Part shown: positions 53,621 through 63,668 of the stretch, one piece after another
Numbering within the stretch: position 1 is the first letter of the stretch
How the letters are laid out: each line of letters starts with the position of its first letter
Source: Pseudogymnoascus destructans
Lineage: Eukaryota > Ascomycota > Leotiomycetes > Thelebolales > Thelebolaceae
DNA: 64,000 nucleotides
Direction: 5' to 3'
NCBI RefSeq assembly: GCF_001641265.1
Contig: NW_020167521.1
Location: forward strand, 1,860,001-1,924,000
Notes under the pieces: generated by a model
What the model was told of the DNA's origin: nothing
Databases searched by the model: none
The model's input: the letters and a program-made list of their open reading frames with translations, nothing else
Translations under genes and position numbers: made by a program

Positions 53621-54638
53621 TGATGTGATGTGGTTGATGTGTTTATGACCTTAGATGCGTATAGATGGGAGGTTGGGAGTGATTCCTTCCTCTGAATAGC
53701 TGTCCTAGAAACCCGCTGTGGGTAAATATAAAAGCAATGACAAGCTAAAAACAGAAACGGTGCTATTTAGTCTGTGGGGAATAACTTGTCATATGTTTAT
53801 ATAACCCCTCTTAGTCAATAACAAAGACAAGGCTCACGCCAACAGTCACATATAAAACCTGAGCATAATAGAGAGCCATCTTAATTGAAATAACCCATCT
53901 AAGAAACTACTACCATCTCCTATTCATAATGCACCCCCTATGCCATTGCTTCCCCCTCACTCTCCTGGAAAGCCAATCTAGCAAACAAAACACAAAGAAT
54001 ACCCCCCCCCAATCCTCTAACGTAGCAATCCCTTTTGCATCCACCATAAGCCGAAAACTCCAAGTCGACGAACACATTCAGGTTGCTGCGGCGATGATGC
54101 TGCCGCCCCACCCAACCGTATGCAATGTCTTCGCCTAGCCCTATTTATCCCCCCGTCACTCCTGTGAAGAAGCTACAAAAACGACCCACGTAAACGCCAG
54201 ACTTGTTTTCTTTCCTCTCTTCTTTCTTCTATCGATTTGATGCATCCGTTTTGTATTAGGAAGTCCTTCCTAATACAAAGCGGATGCATCAAATCGATCT
54301 GTAGGAACGCCAACCCCGAGTCGTCATCGAGCTCTTTCTTTTAGTTGTTTGTTGCTGAAAGTTGAAAGGCAGTAACAACAATGACGACCATGTAAGTGCT
54401 GGTTCTTCAAGGACGTTTGCTGACAACAAAAGTATGCAGCGATCTCGACCTCGGTTTCACCCTCGATCTCAACTTCCGAACAAAGCAAGCATGCTTGAAA
54501 GGCGTCTCTCCTCCTCCTCACGTATAGTTTATATGCTCAAACATCATCAAACCCAGACAAATACATCTACCACACCACCCCTCAACCACGACGTCCTCCC
54601 ACCAGACGCCATCCATCACCTTGATCCACGGAATTAAA
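53621..54638. other. convergent spacer with a long palindrome
   Basis: 3' flanks of TRM11 and of the Gln-rich Zn2Cys6 gene. The only striking feature is the 68-bp near-perfect palindrome at 54231-54298. Confidence 0.5.
54231..54298. repeat. 68-bp near-perfect palindrome (33-bp arms)
   Basis: Arms 54231-54263 and 54266-54298 are reverse complements with a single mismatch (T/C), separated by only 2 nt. It starts atcgatttgatgcatcc and has its centre at ggaagtccttcc. Confidence 0.92.
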
Positions 54639-57322
54639 TCACGGATTCCAAGGCCTACTCGCTAACTCGCAGAAGCGGCGAATGACATTCGTCGTCCCAG
54701 CACCATTACCCTCATCACGAACAAATCGCTTGGCAACCATAAGTTTACTCCTCGTATCCTGCTCATCAAGATGCAGCGGCGCCTCGCTCTCAACGTACTC
54801 AGAAACGCGCTGGCCGATGGCACGCACAATCGCAATCGAGTAGAGCACATCGCGGTTCTCGCGGCCATCAAGCAGACTCCTCAGCGCGGCAAGCGTCTCA
54901 TCAACTTCCTTCGCCGATCCAGGGTCATTGTCATGCAAGCGCAACGTCACGAAGTGGCCGAGGTGGAACCAGAACTCCATCTCGCGGAGCTTATGGTAGT
55001 CGCCCGTCGCCGGGGGTTTAGTAAGGGAGTTACCCTCCGCGATCTGGGAAGTGACGAGGTTCTCAAAGACAGCGAGACGGGCAGCGGCCTCAACCGGGTC
55101 TTCGGCGGGGGGGATGCCGTCTGGGCGGGGAAGGGGGGGAGCTGCGGATGCGGCTTCGGCGGCGGAGCGAACGAGGCAGGCAAGGGACCAGACGACGCGG
55201 CCTTCGATGGAGGCGGTGTACAGCATTTCGGCGGGGTTGTCGGGGGTGGCCTTCGCGAACTGGTTGAGGAGGATGGCGAACTGCTCCATGACGATCTTGT
55301 CTTTGAGGAGGTGCTCGAGGCCGTCGGTGTAGTAGAAGCGGGATTCCAGGAAGCTCTCGAGGCCGTTGACGTAGATGGAGAGCCAGAGGTGCTTGATCTC
55401 GTCGATGGTGGCCTGTTCGGGTTTGAAGTCCTCGGCCTTGGACGGGAGCTTCAGAAGGAGGTCATCGACCTTGCAGGGCTTGGCTGTGGTAATGGGGTCA
55501 GCGCTTCCGTCTTGGGAAAGGAGTGCAAGGAGGCGATTGGGAGAAAAGTTGTTCACTCGAAGGTTACCAGGCTTCTTGGGTGGGGTGCGAATGGCCTGGC
55601 GCTTGTTTGGTCTATTGGATTGTCCCTTGGAGATGGAAGCCTTCTGATTGCTACCTTTCACTTGAGGAGCATCATTTACCAGGCGGGTGGATTGGGAATT
55701 ACTCTTCGACAGCTGCGGTTGGTTTATAGGACGCAACTTGCTTACTCGGGTCTCTCCAGCTTGAAGAGCGACCGTCTGAAAGTGAGCCACCTGAGAGTAG
55801 GACATAGATGGACTAGCAAATCGGCTACGGCCTCCCAATTGGAGAGGATTGGTATAGCCCGATGTCTTTGGTGGGCACTGTGTGGGAAGGTACGATGAGG
55901 GAGGGCTGGACGAAAAAAATGGCGACGAGCGAGACAGCTCATCCCCATAGAAATACTCCGTACCTTGGGTAAACTGTGGTGCACCCTGCGGGGCCGCGAC
56001 AGCCTCGAGCGCCGGATCAATCGCGGACGAGTAGTCGAACTGCTGCGCCGAGCCCGGAGAGCTGACGCCAGCCGACAGCGACGCATCGAAAGCCATAGCT
56101 GGGACCTGTGCGCCGTAGCCCTGCAGCATGGACGGCTGGTTGCCGTACGGGTTGGCGGTCGCAAGGGTAGCGGCCTGGAGCGGCGCCGACGAGGGCGCGG
56201 GCTGGATGGGCGAGGGGCCGGGCTGCTGCTTGAAGATCGGGTCGTAGCCCAGGCACTCGCGCTTGGACTTCTGGCAGTTGCGGCACGCGGGGTGAGCTTC
56301 GTCGCACTGTGTTTCGGGGAATTGTTTGTCAGTATGGTGCGCTAGTTATGGTGAGATGGGTGAGGGACGGGGGACGCTGGTTCGCGAGAGACGCGAGACG
56401 AGAACACGCGAAGGGAAGGTATGGATCGGGACCGATCTAAGAATATGCGAGAGGCACGAAGCGAAGCCTCGCGTCAAATCAACCGAAGGGACCGAACGAC
56501 AGACGCGAGAAAATTGTGGAAAGCGGGAAATTTTGGCGAACTGACCTTTATTCTTCTCTTCCTGCACGTCAAACATCCTGTTTTGGTTCGACGTTTGATC
56601 TCCTAGATGGAAAAGATGGAGAGTCAGCGATGACGATCATCAAATTACCCTTAACCCTTCGGTCGCGGGAAAAGGTATCGTGGGATGGGGATTGGGGATT
56701 GATTTCTATTTATTTTATTTACCTTCTTGTGTCGGCCACCACTCATGACGCGGTTGTCTGGACCTGGCAGCGCGTATCGCATGTTCTGTCCCGTTGGGTC
56801 TGAAGTAACATTGGAATACTGGTGAGATGGGTGAGGCAGAGTCTGATTGTTATGGTAGTATGGGCCACCCATCTGCGCGACGGGCGGAGGCACCATGTGC
56901 TGCGGGTGCTGTTGCTGCTGCTGCTGCTGAGCTTGTTGTTGTTGCATCTGCTGTTGCTGCTGCTGTTGAGCTTGTTGATGGGGGTCGAGAGTGCGCATGC
57001 TGGGCAGTGAGATGGAACTGTTGCTCCCTGTTGGGCTTGCGCGGTATGGTTCGGGGACGAGTTGTTGGGTTGGAGCAGGGTAGGAGTACTGGGCGGCTGA
57101 AAAACCTGGCGAAGGGTAGGAGGTCGGACTTGGATAACTGGCAGGCTGACGTGACGACGGAGCTCCAGATTGTTGCGGCTGTGACATCGACGGGGAGGGT
57201 GCAGAAGAGTCGATCGCGGCCGCGTTCTGGTTCGCGTGGGCGATCTGGGCGATCTGGGAAATCTGGTCGTCCGGGTCGTTCTGCAGCTCGATGTCGAGGT
57301 GGTTGCTGAGAGTAGGATCCAT
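54639..57322 (-). CDS. glutamine-rich Zn2Cys6 transcription factor
   Basis: Exons 57322-56723, 56602-56546 and 56306-54639 give 774 aa. Exon 1 encodes a Ser/Pro/Gln-rich N-terminus with two poly-Gln runs (about residues 120-140) and ends at GGRHKK. The 57-nt exon 2 encodes exactly EIKRRTKTGCLTCRKRRIK, the basic stretch and first half of the cluster. Exon 3 opens with CDEAHPACRNCQKSKREC and LGYDPIFKQQPGPSPIQPAP. The intron position between the two cysteine halves is the same as in the Zn2Cys6 gene at 4.1 kb. The rest has a helical regulatory domain (KHLWLSIYVNGLESFLESRF, MEFWFHLGHFVTLRLHDND). It is a nuclear regulator; targets unknown. Long open frames on the other strand are shadows. Confidence 0.9.
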
Positions 57323-57409
57323 ACGGCGTGGATGTTGGGGGTATTCGATTCGCAGGGCGTCGCAATTCCTCTTTTGTAGGGGGAAAATGTGCGTGTGTGG
57401 TATGATTCG

Positions 57410-57940
57410 TTAGATGAATTGATGTCGAACTGCTTCCCTCCTATCCTGTAAAGCGCGTGGGACCCGTACCTCGAGGATCTGAAGAATTCGGCTTGCCTCC
57501 ACCGCAGACAAACGGTTTATATGATCAATCGTGTTCGGGCAATTCGGTATGGGAATCCCAGTCTGGGGGTCGCGGAGAGGGAGAAGCGGAGCGGTGGGGA
57601 AAGACAGTTGTCTCTGGGCGTTTTGAAGTCGGATTGTAGCGTTTTCTTGGGCGGTGAAACGGTTCTCAAGAGCAGTAAAACGGTTGCCCAGACCAGCAAC
57701 CTCGTTTTTGAGAGTAGAAACTTCGTTTCGGAGAGTAGAAACTTCGTTTCGGAGAGTAGAAACTTCGTTTCGGAGAGTATTCACGTCGCGGGCGATTTGC
57801 GCGATGCCGTCGAGAATCTGCTGCGATTGTCGTGCAGCTTCGATGTTTCGAAGCTTTGGGATCTCAGTTCCCAAGCTTGTGAACGCTGTCTCTATGATTT
57901 CGAAATTAGGGAGAGGAGGTGGCACACTCTGGTGGTCCAT
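57410..57940 (-). CDS. coiled-coil protein with heptad duplications
   Basis: Single exon, 176 aa. Residues 50-100 are a coiled coil made of exact heptads: NTLRNEV, STLRNEV, STLRNEV, STLKNEV, then AGLGNRFTALENRFTAQENA. Three consecutive perfect 21-bp DNA units (57710-57772) encode them. The C-terminal part (PQTGIPIPNCPNTIDHINRL, ASRILQILEV) resembles a widespread uncharacterised fungal family of short coiled-coil proteins. No signal peptide or membrane segment. It starts about 90 bp beyond the 5' end of the Zn2Cys6 gene on the same strand. Function unknown. Confidence 0.72.
   Translation of the reverse strand: MDHQSVPPPLPNFEIIETAFTSLGTEIPKLRNIEAARQSQQILDGIAQIARDVNTLRNEVSTLRNEVSTLRNEVSTLKNEVAGLGNRFTALENRFTAQENATIRLQNAQRQLSFPTAPLLPLRDPQTGIPIPNCPNTIDHINRLSAVEASRILQILEVRVPRALQDRREAVRHQFI
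57710..57772 (-). repeat. 21-bp tandem repeat (three perfect copies)
   Basis: Unit gagagtagaaacttcgtttc(g) on the + strand, each encoding one heptad of the coiled coil on the minus strand; further diverged copies flank it. Confidence 0.92.
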
Positions 57941-58480
57941 GGTACATGTTTTGTGTGTACTTAGTGTTGGATATTGACAAGCTTGAGTGACAAATGAATT
58001 GAGAGGAAAAGATCTTATGGGAAGGAGGAAGAAATTGAATTGAGGATTGGGGTTGAATTGAGGCTGAGGTTGAATTGAGGTTGAGTAAGGTGAGTTAGGT
58101 GAGTTGGGTGAATTAGGAAGTTAGGTGAGTGAGTTAGGAGAGTACTCTTCCGTTCTACTGTGAGTACCGTTTTGAGTACCGAACAGGGACAGCACGGTGA
58201 ATCAGTAGCTCCTTCCCAATAAGTCAGATTAGATTCAGCGGCGAGGCAGCAAGGGACACAGAGAACTGCAAGAAGGTACGAGTACTCGGTCGAAACTGTA
58301 GTACTTTCGTAGTGTAGATATCAGTAAAAGAACAGATAAGTTACTGTAATCAGTTATTATGCACATAATGTGATATGCACGTGATATACAGCATATCCAT
58401 TATCAACTCTAGCTATTCAAGGTCTTGCCTCTCTAGTTATATCAAAACACCAATCCCTCAAAATATACACTTCTACAACC
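57941..58480. other. intergenic spacer
   Basis: Promoter side of the coiled-coil gene and 3' flank of CWF19. It has gagttgaattgagg-type and gagtactc repeats (58030-58130) but no coding region. Confidence 0.45.
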
Positions 58481-60601
58481 CTACGCCCCATCTGTCAACA
58501 CCCTCGCCCAATCAAACTTCCTAAACCTCTTCTGAAACCCCTCCATCCTCTCCACATTCCCCCCCCTCTGCCACCTCCCCTGCCTCTTCACCACATCCGG
58601 CTCCACATCCAACATCCCCCCAATCACCTCTCTCGCGAACAAATCCCCCCTCGGCCAGCGATTTGCATCCTCAACCACATGTCCCAGCCCCCCATCCAGA
58701 TCAAACCAAACATGAAAATACGGCATCTCCTTCGCCAGCGTCCTCCTAAACGCTAACCTCCCCATACCCCCCTTGGCCGCCTTCCCCGTATCAATCAACT
58801 TCCGATGCTGCGTCCACTCCTCGTCGGATGCTAGGATCGCTTCGCGGAAAAATGCAGGCGCTGTGTCGCCGAGCTCGTAGGGGAGGGGGACGGCTTGGAG
58901 GGCTGCGTGGGGGCGGCGGTTGGGGGCGGCGGCGTTCTCGTAGAAGATGACGGCGCGGCCTTGGTCGTGATACATGCGTGTTAGGCTCTTCATGTAGTTG
59001 CGGATCTCATCCCACTCGTCGTCATCGCACTCGAGTAAGTTCGTGCGATGCGCGATAGGGACAATGACCGCCCCGCCGTCCGCGATCTCAGGGGTAGTAG
59101 GGAGCGTCAAAAAGGTGCGGGTCCCCAACGAGACAATAGGCGCAGCAGGCGCCTGATTACGGTCCTCGTGATGACACAGCGGACAGGCATCAAGGATGCG
59201 GTTCATCTTCTGGAACTCCCCGATGGCCATGTTCTTGAGGTTCATCTCAGACTTAGGGGCAGACTTGGCGAGCTTCGCGGTGTTGTCGTTGAGGTAGTCG
59301 AGGTTGTTCTCGAATTTCGTGTCTTTGGCGATGCGCTCGGCGAATTTACGTCCTTCGCCGCCGGCTTGGTATTTGGTGCGGCGCTCTTCACGGACCATGT
59401 CTTCGATGCTCATGTCTTCGTTGGATTTGACGAGGCCGCGCTCGCGGCCGCGCTTATTGTCGATGGAGACCACTTCGCCACGCGTACCGGCGAGGAGTCT
59501 GTTCTCCATTTCTCCGAGGACGATGACTTCAGGGCCTCTGGCGAGAAGTCCGGCGGCTGCTTCGTTGTACTCGGCCTCAAGCTTTGCCACGTCAGCGGAC
59601 CCCTTAAGCTTCGCCTTCATCAGCTGGGCTTTCATCCTATTGAGCTGAGTCTGGTCGACCCGCACCACAGGAGCCTGGGCCTGCTGCTCCTCCATAACCC
59701 TCCCCTGCGGTAAATCCCTCGCAGCCTCCGCCGCCTCCTTCTCCTCCCTCTGCCTCTTCACCCCCATCGCCGCCTTCCTCTCCTCAAACAACTCCCCAAT
59801 CGGCTTCTCCTTCCCGACATACCCCTTTCCATACAACTTCCTCCTCTCCAACTCCACCTCCTCTTCCCTCGCATCATCAAACTCGCGTAGTCCCCCCAAC
59901 CGCTCAACCGCCACATCCTCCAGCGTCCTCTTCCCCTCCTCTACCTCCCTATACACAGCCTTCAACCTCGTCATCCTCCACTGCGCACCACTGTCCCCAA
60001 ACGTATACTCTACCTCCCTCTCCCCCTCTTCTGGCTCAACAGCCTCATCCTCTTCTAGCCTTACATCCTTTAATTGGTGATTCAACTCGTTCCGATGGAT
60101 TTTAATCTCCATCTTCTCCTCCACCGTACCCTTCTCCTCCTTCTTCGCCCCCCTCTGCGTATAATCCACCTCCAGCGCCCCCGGCGCCGTCATCCACGCA
60201 TCGCGCTTCACCGCCGGCGCTGCGCCTAGCGGCGCATCGGTCTGCGGTATCTCTTCATCGGGGAGAGGCAGGTCTTCTTTAGGATCTGTAGTTTTCTCGT
60301 GGCGGTGCCGCCGTTTGCGCTCCTCGTCAGGGGAGGAGTTGTCGCGGTGTCGCCGTTTACGCTCATCGTCGCGGGAGGAGTCGCGGTGCTGACGCTTATG
60401 CCTGTGTCCATCATCGTTGTAGTCGCGCGAGCGCCGGTGATGGCGTCGCTCGGAGGAGTCGTCGTCGCGGGATTTGTGGTGGTGGCTGCGGTGGTGGTGA
60501 CGGTGGCGGTCGCTGCGCGATTTGGATTTGGATTCTTCGTCTTCGCGGGCTCTTTTCTCGGTTGCGAGGGTCTTCTCGAATTCGTCGAGGCCGTCGTCCA
60601 T
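58481..60601 (-). CDS. CWF19: spliceosome-associated CWF19-like protein
   Basis: Single exon, 706 aa. The N-terminal 110 residues are Arg/His/Ser/Asp-rich (SRSDRHRHHHRSHHHKSR). The middle is charged and helical. The CwfJ C-terminal domains follow: MSIEDMVREERRTKYQAGGE, DTKFENNLDYLNDN, DACPLCHHEDRNQAP (zinc-binding HIT-like start), VIVPIAHRTNLLECDDDEWD, MYHDQGRAVIFYENAA and RRPHAALQAVPLPYELG, then MPYFHVWFDLDGGLGHV. This order defines the Cwf19/CWF19L2 family, which joins late spliceosomes and helps intron-lariat debranching. It diverges from GPN1 across a 387-bp spacer. A long run of plus-strand open frames is antisense shadow. Confidence 0.94.
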   Translation of the reverse strand: MDDGLDEFEKTLATEKRAREDEESKSKSRSDRHRHHHRSHHHKSRDDDSSERRHHRRSRDYNDDGHRHKRQHRDSSRDDERKRRHRDNSSPDEERKRRHRHEKTTDPKEDLPLPDEEIPQTDAPLGAAPAVKRDAWMTAPGALEVDYTQRGAKKEEKGTVEEKMEIKIHRNELNHQLKDVRLEEDEAVEPEEGEREVEYTFGDSGAQWRMTRLKAVYREVEEGKRTLEDVAVERLGGLREFDDAREEEVELERRKLYGKGYVGKEKPIGELFEERKAAMGVKRQREEKEAAEAARDLPQGRVMEEQQAQAPVVRVDQTQLNRMKAQLMKAKLKGSADVAKLEAEYNEAAAGLLARGPEVIVLGEMENRLLAGTRGEVVSIDNKRGRERGLVKSNEDMSIEDMVREERRTKYQAGGEGRKFAERIAKDTKFENNLDYLNDNTAKLAKSAPKSEMNLKNMAIGEFQKMNRILDACPLCHHEDRNQAPAAPIVSLGTRTFLTLPTTPEIADGGAVIVPIAHRTNLLECDDDEWDEIRNYMKSLTRMYHDQGRAVIFYENAAAPNRRPHAALQAVPLPYELGDTAPAFFREAILASDEEWTQHRKLIDTGKAAKGGMGRLAFRRTLAKEMPYFHVWFDLDGGLGHVVEDANRWPRGDLFAREVIGGMLDVEPDVVKRQGRWQRGGNVERMEGFQKRFRKFDWARVLTDGA

Positions 60602-60988
60602 GGTTAGGTGTGGTGCTGGTGATGAGGCTTAAGTGCGATTTGTAGAGAGCCTTTAGCTAACTTGGGGACGAGGATGCGATGCGGTTTTACTAGTTGTGTG
60701 TTGCGGGTGGTTTATGTTGATTTCATGGCTTTGTCAATAGATTGAGGCTTTTGCATATATCCCCAGCTCTTTGGGTATATATATTATAAAGACACCAAAT
60801 AATTCATTGAGCCAGTATCTTGATTGAAGTTCATCACCTCGCGTCACTAACCAAGCTTCAACGTCCTTAAAACGCACGGACCATGCATTGATCAATCAGC
60901 CTTTGGGTCAGCCTTGTCCACCCCCACCTTTGCATCTACAAATTTATCTCCAGCCTCAACTCCACGCCATACAACCCACAACGCAACC
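60602..60988. promoter_or_regulatory. divergent CWF19/GPN1 spacer
   Basis: 387 bp between divergent start codons. A TATA-like gtatatatattataaag lies near 60774. Nothing else assigned. Confidence 0.5.
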
Positions 60989-62205
60989 ATGGCTTCCGCA
61001 ACTCCCGTCTCGATCGTCTGCGTAGGCATGGCCGGTACATCCCTCTCCCCCCAATCTCAAATCCCAAACTCACACCCCCCGTAGGTTCCGGCAAAACCAC
61101 CTTCATGCAACGCATCAACGCGCACCTCCACCAAAAGAAGACCCCCCCCTACGTCATCAACCTCGACCCCGCCGTGCGCACCGTCCCATTCGAGTCCAAC
61201 ATCGACATCCGCGACTCGGTGAACTACCAAGAGGTGATGAAGAGCTACAACCTCGGCCCCAACGGCGGGATCCTCACCTCGCTGAACCTGTTCGCCACGA
61301 AGATCGACCAGATCGTCACGCTGCTCGAGAAGCGCACCCTTCCGGACCCCGCGAACCCGGCCAAGAAGCCCATCGAGCATATCCTCGTTGACACGCCGGG
61401 GCAGATCGAGGTGTTTGTGTGGAGTGCGTCGGGGAGTATTTTGCTCGATTCGCTGGCGTCGAGTTTTCCGACGGTGGTGGCGTATATTATTGATACGCCG
61501 CGCACGGCGTCGACGAGCACATTTATGAGCAATATGTTGTATGCGTGCAGTATCTTGTATAAGACGAAACTGCCGATGATTTTGGTGTTCAATAAGACGG
61601 ATGTTAAGGATGCGGAGTTTGCGAAGGAGTGGATGACAGATTTTGAGGCGTTTCAGGAGGCGTTGAGGGCGGAGGAGGAGGAGGGAAGCTTTGGTGGGGT
61701 TGAGGGGGGGGTGGGTGTTGGTGGGGGGAGTGGGTATATGGGGTCGCTTTTGAACAGTATGAGCTTGATGTTGGAGGAGTTTTACAGCCATCTGAGTGTT
61801 GTCGGCGTCAGCTCCATGACCGGCGATGGGATCGATCAGTTTTTCGAGGCGGTGCAAGAGAAGGCTGACGAGTTCAACCGCGATTACAAGCCCGAGCTTG
61901 AGAGGCGGCGGAAGCAGCGCGCCGATGAGAAGACTGCGGGCAGAGAGAAGGAGCTGGGGAAACTGATGAAGGATATGGCTGTTTCTGGGGAGAGGTCAAA
62001 TGCGCCAGAGGAGAAGGTTGATATGGATGTTATCAGTGATTTGGAGGACAGCTCGGACTCTGATGCTAATGCGGAGGGTGATGAGGGAGAGAGGGAAGAG
62101 GGGCTTAAGTCGAGGTATAAAGAGGCGATGCAAAAGTCGGGGGGTATTACCGACGAGGACAACAGCTTCACGAGATACGTGAGGTCGAGTCAGATGGGCA
62201 TGTAG
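60989..62205 (+). CDS. GPN1: GPN-loop GTPase 1
   Basis: Exons 60989-61034 and 61085-62205 give 388 aa. The 50-nt intron splits the P-loop: CVGMAG in exon 1 and SGKTTFMQRI in exon 2, with the bridging Gly codon across the junction. Further marks are VINLDPAVRTVPFESNIDIR, the family-defining GPN in YNLGPNGGILTSLNLF, the Walker B-like ILVDTPGQIEVFVWSASG, and guanine-recognising LVFNKTDV. A Gly-rich insert (GGVEGGVGVGGGSGYMG) and an acidic tail (SDLEDSSDSDANAEGDEGER) follow. GPN1/Npa3 proteins assemble and import RNA polymerase II. Interestingly the RPB12 gene, encoding a polymerase subunit, lies 500 bp downstream, but proximity alone is not evidence of a functional link. Confidence 0.95.
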
Positions 62206-62706
62206 GGGTTGGGGGATTTGTTAGGAACTGGCGTTCGTGGAGGCATTGCAAGGCGCATCTGAATACCACAAAATGAAATATATTATGAATGCTTACCAGC
62301 GTATCATCCGTAATGACTGTGTGGCGATTGTAGTGCAGTTTCCAGTCGTGCTGGCTATAACTCCAGTAGTAGGAGTCCTCCGACCAGAGTCAGGCTAATG
62401 CACAATCAACAGTTCACAGGTCCCTAAACCGACTCGCATCCACCACATCCATGGTAGAGTTGCTCATGTAAGGTAAATAGCCATGATTCAGAGAGAAATC
62501 TCGATCTTGTTGCATTTGGGAGAGCTTCACTGTGTAGTCTGCTCAGAACCGCCACATCTCAAAACGCCCGCACCCGTACTCCGTCCCATGCATGCCTTCA
62601 TAATACCGCCACCCCGTTTTTCCCTTCCCCCCCGTTCACACATCCCCTCCTTCCTGCGGCCTAAGTCGAAGTATTTTTCCCCCATCATCTTCCATCCTTC
62701 TTCCCA
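62206..62706. other. convergent spacer
   Basis: 3' flanks of GPN1 and RPB12. A pyrimidine-rich stretch occupies 62600-62710. No gene. Confidence 0.4.
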
Positions 62707-62999
62707 TCATCTCGCCTCAAACTGCACCATCCTACTTCCGTCAGCTTCCATCTACTCCCCATCCACTCCGCCACTCCCTATGAAACTCACCTCTTCGTCC
62801 TCTCCTTATACAAAACTCTGTGGCCACATTCCTTGCATCTAATCGGATCCCCACGCTTGAGCGGCACGCGGCTATTACAGTCGCCACAAAGGTAGTTGAT
62901 AGCTGGTCCCTCACTAGCAGCAGTGTATCCCTGGTCGCGGCCTGCGATGGGGAGCCCGCCGCCGGCGGTGGGGGGGACGTAGGCTTCGCGCGTAGACAT
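62707..62999 (-). CDS. RPB12: RNA polymerase I/II/III common subunit RPB12 (RPABC4)
   Basis: Exons 62999-62791 and 62731-62707 (59-nt intron, GTGAGT to GTAG) encode 77 aa. The zinc ribbon is YLCGDCNSRVPLKRGDPIRC followed by KECGHRVLYKERTKR. The very short last exon, 25 nt, adds MVQFEAR, which completes the invariant ending KRMVQFEAR of this family and validates the intron. A disordered 35-residue N-terminus precedes the ribbon, usual in filamentous fungi. Without splicing the frame would stop right after KERTKR and lose the conserved tail. It is a structural subunit shared by all three nuclear RNA polymerases. Confidence 0.96.
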
Positions 63000-63668
63000 G
63001 GTGTGTGTGTTGTATGGTTTCGTGGCTGCGTGGTAGGATGGTGTTTGGAGTTGGGAGAGTGGTGGGGAGGCTGAGAAATGAATTGCGAGGCGCGGAAATA
63101 TTTGAGGCTGTGGGTGGAAGGCGGTGGCAGAATTATGGGGAGATAAGAGATTGGTCACGTGCGAGGACCGGTTTTTTTTTTTATATGAGAGTTTGGTCGT
63201 GTTTTTCTTGGAAGGTTTGGTTTCTTTTGTTTATTTATTTCCCAAGTGTAGTATTATTATTCTACTTGTAGTATGTGTTTCGACTTTACTAGTTAGTTAC
63301 TTGGTGGTATTGGAGGTGTTTAGTTATTTTCCACCGATTTATAAAATAATGATATTATTTGTCCAACATAAATATAAAGTCATACGGAAATTATTCGTGC
63401 TACCAATGACAAATACAAAAACGTAGAGTATCCCACAAGGCATTGAATGTATTCATATTTACTTCATTTAAACGGCTATATAAATCATGTCGCTACTTCT
63501 CAGACCCTGAAGTCAATACTTCTAAACCTAATGCCGGTTGAAAATCATCCAAAATACATACTACATGCCAACAAGCTATCCTAGGATAAATATCCATAAC
63601 CTGATCCTCAGTCCATAGCCTGATCCTCAGAAATGTGGTACTAAAACGTGGCTTCTGGTGAGAGGTCT
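63000..63668. other. intergenic spacer
   Basis: 5' flank of RPB12 and 3' flank of the TRP4-like gene. A 10-nt T run lies at about 63172-63182. No coding region supported. Confidence 0.4.

Noticed and set aside
54771..55898. 375-codon plus-strand frame
   Set aside because: Antisense shadow of exon 3 of the Gln-rich Zn2Cys6 gene.
54639..57322. Assignment to the PRO1/RosA/NosA regulators
   Set aside because: The basic stretch KRRTKTGCLTCRKRRIKC is similar, but the second half of the cluster and the following LGYDPIFK differ from what I recall of that group; left unnamed.
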